DNA of 64,000 bases from Lachnospiraceae bacterium (GTDB lineage Bacteria; Bacillota; Clostridia; Lachnospirales; Lachnospiraceae), in assembly GCA_017405805.1 (NCBI GenBank), contig JAFQZU010000038.1, positions 36,421 through 100,420 of the forward strand, read 5' to 3'. This document shows positions 24,828-33,677 of this stretch, piece after piece. Both the position numbers and the translations under genes were made by a program. A model generated the notes under the pieces. That model ran no database searches and was not told the DNA's origin. It saw only the letters and a program-made list of their open reading frames with translations. Numbering within the stretch: the first letter of the stretch is position 1; each line of letters opens with the position of its first letter.

Positions 24828-25743
24828 CCCAGGTCCCCTCTTCCATTCTGCGCAGATATTCCGTGTAAGGGACATCGGGATCATAGATCATTCCCGTGTG
24901 CCAGGAAGGTGCCTGCGCGGGCGTCATGTAGCCGTCCCCGTAGTAATTGCGCAGGATGCGGTCGTAGCCGATGGGCGCCGGCAGCTTCATGAACTCAAAG
25001 GGCAGCTCCACGGTATCCGCATAGGCCCAGGCGGGCATGCGGGGGCACTCCTCCAGTTTTTCATAGAAGGTCAGAAGGCCCATATCGCTCCCCTTTTTCC
25101 CCTGTCTCTTCGCGAAGGACTCATAGAGTTTATACCACCTGCGGAAGCCGATCAGATTCATTCCCCTGACATAGGCCCGCTTCATCCCCTTTCGCAGGGG
25201 ATTCTCGGATTCCTTGTGAAAATAGACCGGGATCAGCATCCTGCGGACCACGTCCAGCCCCTTGTTGCGCGCCTTGTTGAGGACTTCTCTCTTCGAAAAC
25301 CAGTCCAGCGGGAATATGTCGATAAAGATCCCCTGATTGAAGGACACCGCCGTCTTTTCCACCGGGCTGATCCCCGTGGTATTGGAATTGCGCAGCTGCG
25401 CGTGCCCGCGCAGGTAGTCCTTGTCCGAGTAGGCGGACTGCAGAAAATAGGGCTCCTTGAATTCCTCGGCGCCGATCTGCAGCAGCTTGTCGTAATCCTC
25501 CCGCTTCATGACGACGTCGATATCGTCGTCCCAGGGAATGAAGCCCTTCTCCCGCACGGCGCCCAGGAGCGTGCCGCCGTCCATAAAGTAGGTCAGTCCG
25601 TGTCTGCGGCAGACATCGTCCAGCACGGCGATCAGGTCCAGTTCCACCGCCCAGATGCGCTTCATTTTGGCGGAGATCTCGTATCCGTTTCTCACTTCCG
25701 GCGCAAGAAAGCCTTCCGGCAGCTGTATCGTAAGCTCAGTCAT
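24814..25743 (-). CDS. LicD-family phosphotransferase, second paralogue
   Basis: A 309-residue LicD-type enzyme. The catalytic block is LTYFMDGGTLLGAVREKG followed by FIPWDDDIDVVMKREDYDKL. Later segments GIFIDIFPLDW and an aromatic, basic C-terminal half resemble LicD proteins of Lachnospiraceae polysaccharide clusters. It probably transfers a phospho-substituent such as phosphocholine or phospho-alditol from a CDP donor. It lies between wzx-like and acyltransferase genes. Sequence similarity to the LicD at 8309 is mainly in the catalytic block, so the two probably modify different positions or use different donors. Confidence 0.85.
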   Translation of the reverse strand: MTELTIQLPEGFLAPEVRNGYEISAKMKRIWAVELDLIAVLDDVCRRHGLTYFMDGGTLLGAVREKGFIPWDDDIDVVMKREDYDKLLQIGAEEFKEPYFLQSAYSDKDYLRGHAQLRNSNTTGISPVEKTAVSFNQGIFIDIFPLDWFSKREVLNKARNKGLDVVRRMLIPVYFHKESENPLRKGMKRAYVRGMNLIGFRRWYKLYESFAKRQGKKGSDMGLLTFYEKLEECPRMPAWAYADTVELPFEFMKLPAPIGYDRILRNYYGDGYMTPAQAPSWHTGMIYDPDVPYTEYLRRMEEGTWDEES

Positions 25744-25756
25744 ACCCTGTTTACTC

Positions 25757-27214
25757 CTATTTCCTGTGCATGAACTTATAGATCATTCCGCTCCCTGTAT
25801 CCAGGGCAAACCGGATAAAGCTGTCCTTAAGGACTGCAAGGACCGCCAGATATATGATCACGCCGACGCAGAACTGTGCGATGATCACGGTGATCTCTCC
25901 GTGGACGAAGCGGCCGGCGCAGACCATCCCTGCCAGCATCACAAGGCCTGCGACGAGCTTCTTCCAGCCCAGCTGCACCAGTTGGGCTGGCGTCAGGTAA
26001 CCGTTGCTGTGCCGCACGTACAGGACGGAGATCAGCGTCTCCGCCGCCAGGGAAGCGATGACGGCGCCCTGGCTCTTGAAGACCGGGATCAGCAGCAGAT
26101 TGAGCACCAGGTTCGTGACAGAGCCCATAATGATGAAGCGCGCGCTCACGGCGCGGAGCCCCGCGGGGTTGTAGTACTGGCTGCCCAGGCAGTTGCTGAC
26201 GCCGATAATGACGATGATCGGGCTCAGCAGCTGCAGGACCCTGATGACGCCGTCGTATCCGGGGCCGAAGAAGACGGGGACGAAGTTGGCGGCGATCCCG
26301 AGGATCCCGAAACAGATCCCGACGCCCATGAAGAAGATATAGTTCATGGAGTCGAGGATCCTTCTCTTGATCTCCTCATGCCGGTTCTCGGCAAAAAGCC
26401 AGGAGATCCTGGAGCCGAGCACGTGGTTGAGCGCCGTAAAGGTGAGCGCCTCCATCATCTTGATCAGCTTGGTCGCCTGCTCGTAATAGCCGTTCTGGCT
26501 GGCGTCCTTTGTGATAAAGCCGATCAGCGTCTTGTCCAGCACCGTGTAGATGGACGTCGCCACCGTGGGGACAAAATAGATAAAGGTCTCGTGGAGGTGC
26601 CTGCGGAAGGTAAACTTTCTCCAGTCCACCGGGACCAGAAACTTCGGGAGCGTCACCCACATGGACAGCGTGCCGAGGAGCGTGGTCGCGCAGACGATGA
26701 AGATGTACAGCGCCAGATCGTCCCTCGACTTGATAAAGGTAAAGAGCAGGATGACGCCTGCGATCTTGATGGCCGAGTTCTTGAAGACCGTGTACTGGAA
26801 CATCTCCAGACCGTCGTAGAACCAGGCGATGTCAAACATGGTGTTGAACAGGTTCAGTGAGAGGATCAGGTAGAAGATCTTGTACTTCTGGTTGAAATAG
26901 ATCCACACGGCCCACGCGCACAGCATGACCGCTGTCGTAAAGACCGTCAGCAGTTCGATCTCCCAGAACAGTTTGCTCCGCATTTTTGCGTCGTCCCGGT
27001 TCCTGGCGATCTCCCGCAGGCCGTAGGAGGCCGTTCCGAGCCCCGCAAGGAGCGAGAAAAAATACTGGTTGGAAAGGGTAAAGCTGTAGATCCCGACCTG
27101 GTCGACGCCCAGGACACGGGATATATACGGCGCAGTGATCAGCGGTGTGAGCAGCGTCAGTACCTGATACATCGTGCTGAGGACAAGGTTTTTCTTAATA
27201 CTAGGTCCTTTCAA
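25757..27214 (-). CDS. Wzx-like polysaccharide flippase (MATE/MOP superfamily)
   Basis: A 485-residue polytopic membrane protein that would flip lipid-linked repeat units. The start MKGPSIKKNLVLSTMYQVLTL and PYISRVLGVDQVGIYSFTLS are typical of polysaccharide-biosynthesis flippases. About 12-14 hydrophobic segments follow. The TTG at 27214 is chosen because AAGGAG lies six bases upstream and the TTG overlaps the stop of the Wzy-like gene (TTGA), a usual coupling. The longer frame from an ATG further upstream would overlap that gene by over 80 bases. This is the block-export partner of the Wzy- and chain-length-like proteins upstream. Confidence 0.87.
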   Translation of the reverse strand: MKGPSIKKNLVLSTMYQVLTLLTPLITAPYISRVLGVDQVGIYSFTLSNQYFFSLLAGLGTASYGLREIARNRDDAKMRSKLFWEIELLTVFTTAVMLCAWAVWIYFNQKYKIFYLILSLNLFNTMFDIAWFYDGLEMFQYTVFKNSAIKIAGVILLFTFIKSRDDLALYIFIVCATTLLGTLSMWVTLPKFLVPVDWRKFTFRRHLHETFIYFVPTVATSIYTVLDKTLIGFITKDASQNGYYEQATKLIKMMEALTFTALNHVLGSRISWLFAENRHEEIKRRILDSMNYIFFMGVGICFGILGIAANFVPVFFGPGYDGVIRVLQLLSPIIVIIGVSNCLGSQYYNPAGLRAVSARFIIMGSVTNLVLNLLLIPVFKSQGAVIASLAAETLISVLYVRHSNGYLTPAQLVQLGWKKLVAGLVMLAGMVCAGRFVHGEITVIIAQFCVGVIIYLAVLAVLKDSFIRFALDTGSGMIYKFMHRK

Positions 27215-28365
27215 GTTGTGCTCCTTAAGATCCTCTCTTTTTCCAGCATAGGAACCACCGCGAGCAGCAGCGGATTGTATGCCAGATCGATCCATATATT
27301 ATTCATAAATGTAAACAGCAGCAGTACACTGACCCATACATACAGCATCCCGTCCCCGGTCCGCCCGGCGGCAGTATACAGATATGTGTACAGCGCCACG
27401 ATCAGCAGGGTGAACAGGATCCCGAAGGCAAAGACAGAAAAACCTATCCCCGAATCAATGTAAAAATAGTCCCTCGCGAGAGCGCCCCCGTTGATCACGA
27501 AGGTCTGGCCCACCATCTCGATCCGCCTGCCCAGGACAGGCAGCGAATAGCGGAGGAAGGCCTCGTGCAGCATGACGATGCGGTTGTTCAGCCGGGTATT
27601 CCAGGCCTGCCAGGACAGACTGTCGGCGTTATAGGCGACAGAAAGCCACACGACAAAAACAAGCAGCGCACTGTAGCCCATCCGGGCGATCCACATGGTC
27701 CAGTGCGAAGCCGGGTCAACAAGCTTGAGCCTGACGACCGCCGCGTAGAGCAGGATGGCCAGAACCCCCAGAAGGAAGGTCAGGCGCACGGTAAAAAGGC
27801 GGTAGTAAACGACATTTGCCAGGGTGCACACCGCCAGTTCCCACCACCGCACTTTGTCCGCCTTCACGTACATCCAGACGATCTGCAGGATGAACAGCAG
27901 AAAAGGCAGGGTGGAATAATATTCAAATCCCAGTCCGTGAGCGTAGGCGCTCCCGTGCGGATAGGTATAATCCTCCAGGACGCCGCAAAGGCACAGCAGG
28001 ACCACCAGGCATACCGTGCCGCCTGCCGACAGCAGATACGTCCGGCATATGTCCCTGAAATCTTCGCCCCTCGCCGCAAGGATAAAAAGCGCTGTAATGA
28101 GCAGGATCTCCTTGCCCGACTCGATCACAGTCACGACGGAAGCGATCCCCAGGACCGCGCCCAAAAGGATGTAGCGCGTCCCCATGAATTCCCTGCGCAG
28201 AAAGATCAGGACGAATAGCCCCAGAAGGATCAGAAGGCGCGCGATCCTGACCATGCCGCCCGTGATCGGGATCATGGAATCGATCAGGATCGTGACAATA
28301 CAGTGAAGGGCAAACAGCGCGTGAAACAGTACTCTGCTGCCGTCCTCCGTTCCTGATAAATGCAA
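27211..28365 (-). CDS. Wzy-like polysaccharide polymerase
   Basis: A 384-residue polytopic membrane protein with about ten to twelve hydrophobic segments and a larger external loop near residues 240-300, the layout of O-antigen/capsule polymerases. There is no strong catalytic motif, as is usual for Wzy. The assignment rests on topology and on its place between chain-length and Wzx-like genes. TTG 28365 has AGGTGG five bases upstream; a GTG three codons earlier sits directly on that site and is less likely. The stop overlaps the next start by four bases. Confidence 0.72.
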   Translation of the reverse strand: MHLSGTEDGSRVLFHALFALHCIVTILIDSMIPITGGMVRIARLLILLGLFVLIFLRREFMGTRYILLGAVLGIASVVTVIESGKEILLITALFILAARGEDFRDICRTYLLSAGGTVCLVVLLCLCGVLEDYTYPHGSAYAHGLGFEYYSTLPFLLFILQIVWMYVKADKVRWWELAVCTLANVVYYRLFTVRLTFLLGVLAILLYAAVVRLKLVDPASHWTMWIARMGYSALLVFVVWLSVAYNADSLSWQAWNTRLNNRIVMLHEAFLRYSLPVLGRRIEMVGQTFVINGGALARDYFYIDSGIGFSVFAFGILFTLLIVALYTYLYTAAGRTGDGMLYVWVSVLLLFTFMNNIWIDLAYNPLLLAVVPMLEKERILRSTT

Positions 28366-28406
28366 GCTTACCACCTTTCACATGATCGGCCGTCCGCGTA
28401 CAGACG

Positions 28407-29963
28407 TCAGATCACAATGCTTCCGAGAATCTCCGTTCCGGCTCCCTCTGCCGTCTCAAGAAGGCTTCCGGCCTCCTCATAGCGGGAGCGCCCGCACTGC
28501 GCTACGATCACCGCAGCATCCGCGCTGCAAAGGGCGGAGATCCCCTCCGGGGAATGCGCTATGTCCGCCGGCGCAAAGCGCACGGAAGATCCGCGGGACA
28601 CCGCGTTCAGGCGGGTCGTGAAGGCTGAGAGCATCTCCTGGGGAAGATCGCTGATCACCGCGACCGTCCCTCTGCCGCCCACCAGCGCCCGCATGGTCTC
28701 CGCAGCCACATTCAGGCACACCTTTCTGTCGGGGCTCGTCTCATAGCCGCTGCCGATCCCGGCGATCAGGCGGTCGATCGGGTTCTTTTTGGTTTTGACG
28801 GGGAATACCGCGATCCGCTTGAGATCAAACTGTGTATTGAACTCCTTGCCCGAGAGGACGCGTCCTCCCAGAAGAAGGAAAGCACCGTAGCAGCCCGCAA
28901 AAAGGATGATCCCCAGGATAAAGCCGAAGATCCCGAATTTCGCGAGTATTTTGACGATGGTCTTCACGGGCACGGCTGCTGCCGCACCGGAAGCTGCGCC
29001 GCTGCTTCCGCCCGTCGAGCGCTCGAGGGTCGTCTTATAGGTATAGAGATTGTTGAGGGAGTAGATCTCGTTGACCAGCCACTCCTTCATGTCCGCGTCC
29101 ACAACGACGCCGGCCTTTTCCTCCGTGATCAGAAGGTCGTGCGCGCCCTGTTCCCGCGTCAGCGAGGCGGTATAGGCCTGCGCGGATTCCTTGATATGGG
29201 AGAGGATCTTCTGTGCCCCTTCCACGTCCTCGCAGATCACAGTGACCCTCGCGCCGGAGAGCCCGGGGTACTCCTCGATCTCCACCAGCTCCTGCACATA
29301 CTGGGGCCTTGTATGGAACTCTTCCGCCAGCGCCGTCCAGTCGATCCCTTCCGCGATGTAGCTCAGATAGGACTTGAGAAGCTGCGTCTCCTCCCGGTCC
29401 TGCGCACCCACGTAGAGGATCTGGCCGTCCTTATTGCTGCCCCTTCTGGGCACAAAGACCGACATGCCCAGCGTCTCCTGCGCCTCTTGTTCTGTCTGCG
29501 GCTGCTCCGCGGCCTGCGCGCCGGTCTGTTCCTGCGCGGCAGTATCCGCTGCAGTTTCCTGCCCCTGTGCCGGCGCCTCTGCCGCCGTCTGTGCGGCCTC
29601 TGCTGCCTCTTCTTCCGGGACCTGTACGCGCAGCAGGAAGGAAGCCCTTCCTTCCTTTGCGGGATTGATCCGGAACAGCAGCGATTCTCCGATGTAGGTA
29701 TTCCTGTCGTCAAAAGCAGTATTCAGAAGATCCATCTCCCCGTAGGAGACGACGTCCTCCTCTCCCGCGTCCTGTGCCGCCACGGTCTCTTCCGTCTCCG
29801 GCTCCTGCGCCTGTCCGGACGCACCGATGACGCCGCGCAGTCCCACTGCTTTATATCCTGCAGCCAGCACTGCAAAGAGAAGCCCGAACAGAAGCATCCA
29901 TCTCCACTTCTCCAGGATCCTTCTCATCAGTGCCCGAATACTGACAATGCGTTCTTTTCTCAT
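28407..29963 (-). CDS. Chain-length determinant-like protein (Wzz/CpsC type) with low-complexity insertion
   Basis: A 518-residue membrane protein. One helix lies near residues 20-40 after a basic N-terminus and a second near 320-345; the large segment between them should be extracellular, as in Wzz/CpsC co-polymerases. This segment carries an unusual Ala/Glu/Gln-rich stretch at about residues 120-165. The C-terminal 170 residues are cytoplasmic and have the look of a degenerate BY-kinase-like Rossmann domain (TVAVISDLPQEM, AAVIVAQCGRSRYEEAG), but no Walker A motif is present. ATG 29963 has GGAG six bases upstream; two ATGs at 29978/29975 do not. It follows rmlB by 27 nt. Confidence 0.7.
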   Translation of the reverse strand: MRKERIVSIRALMRRILEKWRWMLLFGLLFAVLAAGYKAVGLRGVIGASGQAQEPETEETVAAQDAGEEDVVSYGEMDLLNTAFDDRNTYIGESLLFRINPAKEGRASFLLRVQVPEEEAAEAAQTAAEAPAQGQETAADTAAQEQTGAQAAEQPQTEQEAQETLGMSVFVPRRGSNKDGQILYVGAQDREETQLLKSYLSYIAEGIDWTALAEEFHTRPQYVQELVEIEEYPGLSGARVTVICEDVEGAQKILSHIKESAQAYTASLTREQGAHDLLITEEKAGVVVDADMKEWLVNEIYSLNNLYTYKTTLERSTGGSSGAASGAAAAVPVKTIVKILAKFGIFGFILGIILFAGCYGAFLLLGGRVLSGKEFNTQFDLKRIAVFPVKTKKNPIDRLIAGIGSGYETSPDRKVCLNVAAETMRALVGGRGTVAVISDLPQEMLSAFTTRLNAVSRGSSVRFAPADIAHSPEGISALCSADAAVIVAQCGRSRYEEAGSLLETAEGAGTEILGSIVI

Positions 29964-29990
29964 TCTTTTCTCCATCATGCGGCCAAGAGG

Positions 29991-31010
29991 TCAGCGGTTT
30001 TTATACATCTTCTCGTAATAGTCCCTGTACTCCCCGGAGACGATCGTCTCCCACCAGGACCTGTTGTCCAGGTACCAGCGGATGGTCTGACGGATCCCCT
30101 GTGCGAACATGGTCTCGGGAAGCCAGCCGAGCTCCGCGTGTATTTTGGCGGGATCGATGGCGTAACGCTGGTCATGGCCCTTGCGGTCCGTCACGAAGGT
30201 GATCAGGCTCTCCGGCTTTCCCAGTTCGCTGCAGATCAGCTTGACGATATCGATGTTGCGCATCTCGTTGTGGCCGCCGATATTGTAGACCTCCCCGACG
30301 TGTCCGCCCCGCAGCACGAGGTCGATGGCGCGACAGTGATCCTCTACGTACAGCCAGTCCCTGACATTGAGTCCCTCTCCGTAGACCGGGAGCGGCTTAT
30401 CTTCCAGCGCGTTGGCGATCATGAGCGGGATCAGTTTTTCCGGGAACTGATAGGGGCCGTAGTTGTTGGAACAGCGGCTGATCGTGACCGGCAGGCCATA
30501 GGTGCGGTGATAGGCGAGCACCAGAAGGTCCGCGGAGGCCTTGGACGTGCTGTAGGGGCTGCTGGTATGGATCGGGGTCTCCTCCGTAAAGAACAGGTCC
30601 GGCCTGTCCAGCGGCAGATCTCCGTACACCTCGTCCGTGGATACCTGGTGATAGCGCTGTATGCCGTACTTGCGGCACGCGTCCATCAGGACCGCCGTCC
30701 CCATGATATTCGTGGTCAAAAAGATCCCGGGATCCTCGATGGACCTGTCCACATGGGATTCCGCGGCAAAATTGACCACGACGTCGGGGTGCCGTTCCTC
30801 GAACAGTCCGTAGATCCCCTCCCTGTCGCAGATATCCATCTTTACAAACGAAAAGCGGGGATTGTCCATCACCGGTTCCAGCGTAGACAGGTTCCCTGCG
30901 TAAGTAAGTTTGTCAACACAGAGGATGTCGTCCTCCGGATGATTCTCCAGCATATAGAAAACAAAATTCGCGCCGATAAAGCCGGCGCCTCCGGTCACAA
31001 GAATAGTCAC
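29991..31010 (-). CDS. rmlB: dTDP-glucose 4,6-dehydratase
   Basis: Second step of dTDP-sugar synthesis, giving dTDP-4-keto-6-deoxyglucose for both rhamnose and the amino sugar branch. The 339 residues contain [14 protein letters not shown], the AESHVDRSI segment, the catalytic STDEVYGDL and [31 protein letters not shown] and [12 protein letters not shown], all characteristic of RmlB. The start codon is GTG at 31010 with GGGAGGAA nine bases upstream. It is the first gene of the minus-strand unit that continues through chain-length, Wzy, Wzx, LicD and acyltransferase genes. Confidence 0.96.
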   Translation of the reverse strand: MTILVTGGAGFIGANFVFYMLENHPEDDILCVDKLTYAGNLSTLEPVMDNPRFSFVKMDICDREGIYGLFEERHPDVVVNFAAESHVDRSIEDPGIFLTTNIMGTAVLMDACRKYGIQRYHQVSTDEVYGDLPLDRPDLFFTEETPIHTSSPYSTSKASADLLVLAYHRTYGLPVTISRCSNNYGPYQFPEKLIPLMIANALEDKPLPVYGEGLNVRDWLYVEDHCRAIDLVLRGGHVGEVYNIGGHNEMRNIDIVKLICSELGKPESLITFVTDRKGHDQRYAIDPAKIHAELGWLPETMFAQGIRQTIRWYLDNRSWWETIVSGEYRDYYEKMYKNR

Positions 31011-31071
31011 GTCAGTATGTTCCTCCCGTATAAAAGTCTTATCGTGATTATAACAAATCTCCGACTGCGTT

Positions 31072-31107
31072 GAAAGAGCCCCCGGTCATGTGACCGGGGG
31101 CTCTTTC
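31072..31107 (-). terminator. Strong bidirectional hairpin terminator
   Basis: A perfect 17-bp stem, left arm GAAAGAGCCCCCGGTCA, with a TG centre, lies five bases after the stop of the L,D-transpeptidase gene. U-rich ends flank the GC-rich core on both strands (CTCTTTC). It separates that gene from the downstream rmlB unit. Confidence 0.85.
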
Positions 31108-31111
31108 TGCC

Positions 31112-33316
31112 TTATTCATAGTCGTACGAGGACTCGAATACAACTACCGTAGTATCAACAGGCACATTCTGGTAAACCCACTTGCAGTTGTCGACCGCAA
31201 GACGAATGCAGCTGTGCGAAATATTGTAGCCGAGATCGGCGTCTTCGATAGGCGTATCATCAGGGCTAATGCTGTTAGGATAACTCTTGTCGTACAGGAT
31301 CGAGTGGATGTAGAAACCACCGCTGATGTAATTGCACCATGCAGCCTTTGTCTGTGTGAAAGGCTCCCAGCCGTACGGTGAGTCGTCCTTGAATACCATG
31401 TAGTGATCGCCGAGAGGTGTAGGGGTCTCCCAGGAACCTGTGGAGATTCTCCATTTGCCCTTTACCTTGGTCCAGTTGCCCTTGGATCCCTTGTAGACGG
31501 AGAGCCAGTGGAGACGTCTGTCCGCAACGATCAGGTAATTGGTGTCACTGCTGTACTTCTGCGCTTCGGTATCAAGCGGATCGCCGTGCCACAGGCCGTT
31601 CTCATCGAGCTTGTAGCCGCCCACTTCCATATTGACCGCGCAGTGGCCGTCATTGTAAACGAAGTAGTAATCGCCGGAATTTGCTTTTCTCTTCCAGCCG
31701 CCCTGGTTCACGACCAGACGACCGTACTCGTCAAGATACCAGAGGACGTCGCCGACGAAGGTCGGGCCTACGTGCATGCGTCCGTTGCTGGGGTTCATGT
31801 AGTACCATGTGCCGCCAAGGGAAAGCCAGCCTGTCTTGAGGACGCCCCACTTGTCAGCGTAATACCAGCCCTTGCTGTCCTTGATCCAGCCGCCCTTGTC
31901 CATGACGCCCCAGGCGTTCATGTGATAGAGCTTGCCCTCATGCTTGATGGTCGTATTCTTCTGCATGATGCCGTAACCGTCCACATAGTGCCAGCCGTCG
32001 CTGTTCTGCACGAACTTGTTCTTGGCCATGGCGCCCTTGTCCGCGGGATCAAGATAGTACCAGTTGCCGTCGTATGTCTGCCAGCCCTTCTGCACTACGC
32101 CGCTGCCGTCGGAGTGATACCACTTCTTGCCGATCTGCAGCCAGCCGTTAACTTTCATGGCGCCGCTGTTGGCGTCCAGAAGGTAAGTTTTGCCGCCGAT
32201 GGTCGCAAGGCCGGTCGCCATATATCCCTTGCTGCTCAGATAATACCACTTGCCGCCGAACTTCTTCCAGCCGGTCTCCATGACGCCGTAAGCGTCGGCG
32301 TGATACCATCTGGAACCGATCTGCACCCACTTGTTGACCTTCATCGCACCCGTGGAAGGATCCAGGACATAGGTCTTGGTGCCGATCTTTGTCAGGCCGG
32401 TCGCCTTGGCGCCCTTGAGCGCGGGATTGAGATAATACCAGGACTTGCTGAGCTTGACCCATCCCATGATGACCTTGCCGTAGCCGTCGACGCGGTAGAT
32501 CCTGCCGTTGTGGCGGACCCATCTGTTCACTGCCATGTGGCCCTGACTGTCAAAATAATATCTGTCGCCGCCGATCTCTTTGAGGCCGGTGCACATGACG
32601 CCGTTCTTCTGATGGAGATAGTACCAGTAGCCGCCGTCCTGCAAAAAGCCCTTGACGCGGGAACCGTCGGTCTTGTTGAAGAAGAACCACTTGCCGTTGA
32701 TCTTGGTCCAGCCCTTTGCAAGCGTTCCGTCGCCCTTATAGTAATAGGTCTTGCCGTTTGCCTCTGTGACGAGACCGGAGACCTTGGACTCCACAGCTGC
32801 CGCCTCTGCGACGCCGGCCTCAACCTTGAGGTCCGCTGCTGCCACAGCCTTTTCCGCCTCGGCTTCGGTCTCAGCCTTAAGCTCCTGTGCGGGAGCGGCT
32901 TCTTCGATCTCTACGGCGGAAGAGGCGTCCGCTACGACGGTCTCTTCCTCTGCAGGAACTTCCGCTGTCTCTTCCACGACCGCTTCGGTCTGCTCTTCCG
33001 CGGCTGCCTCGGCGGATTCCTCTGCCTGCTCAGCCTGCGCGACGGCCTCTTCTTCCTGTGCGGGAACTTCAGCCTGCTCTTCTTCGATCACCACTGCGGA
33101 TTCCTCTACTGCGGTCTCTTCCACTGCAGTCTCTTCCGCTGCGGCTTCTTCCTGTGTCTCTTCCACAGCCTCTTCCTCAACGATCTCCACATCGGAAATC
33201 TCAACTGAAGATTCAGCCGCTGTTTCTGTTCCGGCATCGGCAGCAATCGCTCCAGTAGCCGGTACCACGCTTACAGTTAATGCTGCTGCAAGCATCCATG
33301 CTAATTTGCGCTTCAT
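31112..33316 (-). CDS. Secreted L,D-transpeptidase (YkuD) with wall-binding repeats
   Basis: A 734-residue exported enzyme expected to form 3-3 crosslinks in peptidoglycan or attach proteins to it. A signal peptide (MKRKLAWMLAAALTVSVV..) covers about residues 1-27. It is followed by about 155 Glu/Ala-rich residues. From about 187 to 560 there are aromatic choline-binding-type repeats such as GWTKINGKWFFFNK. From about 590 there is a YkuD domain with TPLGDHYMVF, the conserved GFYIHSILYD His and the catalytic Cys in ISHSCIRL (near residue 703). That last motif has Ser where many family members have Gly. ATG 33316 has GGAGG upstream and begins the signal peptide. The promoter and WalR box are listed separately. 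Confidence 0.9.
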   Translation of the reverse strand: MKRKLAWMLAAALTVSVVPATGAIAADAGTETAAESSVEISDVEIVEEEAVEETQEEAAAEETAVEETAVEESAVVIEEEQAEVPAQEEEAVAQAEQAEESAEAAAEEQTEAVVEETAEVPAEEETVVADASSAVEIEEAAPAQELKAETEAEAEKAVAAADLKVEAGVAEAAAVESKVSGLVTEANGKTYYYKGDGTLAKGWTKINGKWFFFNKTDGSRVKGFLQDGGYWYYLHQKNGVMCTGLKEIGGDRYYFDSQGHMAVNRWVRHNGRIYRVDGYGKVIMGWVKLSKSWYYLNPALKGAKATGLTKIGTKTYVLDPSTGAMKVNKWVQIGSRWYHADAYGVMETGWKKFGGKWYYLSSKGYMATGLATIGGKTYLLDANSGAMKVNGWLQIGKKWYHSDGSGVVQKGWQTYDGNWYYLDPADKGAMAKNKFVQNSDGWHYVDGYGIMQKNTTIKHEGKLYHMNAWGVMDKGGWIKDSKGWYYADKWGVLKTGWLSLGGTWYYMNPSNGRMHVGPTFVGDVLWYLDEYGRLVVNQGGWKRKANSGDYYFVYNDGHCAVNMEVGGYKLDENGLWHGDPLDTEAQKYSSDTNYLIVADRRLHWLSVYKGSKGNWTKVKGKWRISTGSWETPTPLGDHYMVFKDDSPYGWEPFTQTKAAWCNYISGGFYIHSILYDKSYPNSISPDDTPIEDADLGYNISHSCIRLAVDNCKWVYQNVPVDTTVVVFESSYDYE

Positions 33317-33387
33317 GTTCCGTCCTCCGTGATCTAAATCAACTATGAAATAATTTTGTGATAACAATGTCCTCTTTGTTTCGTAGT

Positions 33388-33404
33388 TGTTACAAAATTG
33401 TTAC
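33388..33404. promoter_or_regulatory. WalR-type box (exact match)
   Basis: Plus-strand TGTTAC-AAAAT-TGTTAC matches the WalR consensus TGTWAH-N5-TGTWAH exactly. It lies between the predicted -10 (33433-33428) and the start codon (33316) of the L,D-transpeptidase gene, about 85 bp from the ATG, and on the strand opposite to transcription. A site downstream of the promoter would favour repression. Confidence 0.55.
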
Positions 33405-33427
33405 CACTTATTGCTAAGGCAATTAAT

Positions 33428-33456
33428 ATATTACACCATAATTCCCTGTTTGTCTA
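33428..33456 (-). promoter_or_regulatory. Predicted sigma-A promoter of the L,D-transpeptidase gene
   Basis: Minus strand TAGACA (33456-33451) and TAATAT (33433-33428) are separated by 17 nt, upstream of the transpeptidase gene. The leader between promoter and ATG is about 105 nt and carries the WalR-type box. Confidence 0.5.
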
Positions 33457-33611
33457 CGTTTTTTTGATGAAATTTAACAGCTTGTACTGATTTGCCAAGC
33501 AAATACCGGATTTCACAGTCGAAATAAGTCATGCTGTCTTTCGAAAAGGACAGTGATTGGTGATTATTTACAGTGTGTCACGGGATTTCCGCAGGCCGCT
33601 CCCGCATTTTC

Positions 33612-33649
33612 AAAAAGAGGGGCAGGTGCGTCCGCTCCGCCCCTGCCCC
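33612..33649 (-). terminator. Rho-independent terminator of the telA unit
   Basis: On the minus strand, GGGGCAGG (33649-33642) pairs with CCTGCCCC (33626-33619) and is followed by TCTTTTT. It lies about 30 nt after the telA stop codon and ends the six-gene minus-strand unit. Confidence 0.8.
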
Positions 33650-33677
33650 CTTATATTTGTAACAATTTTCAGTCCTG

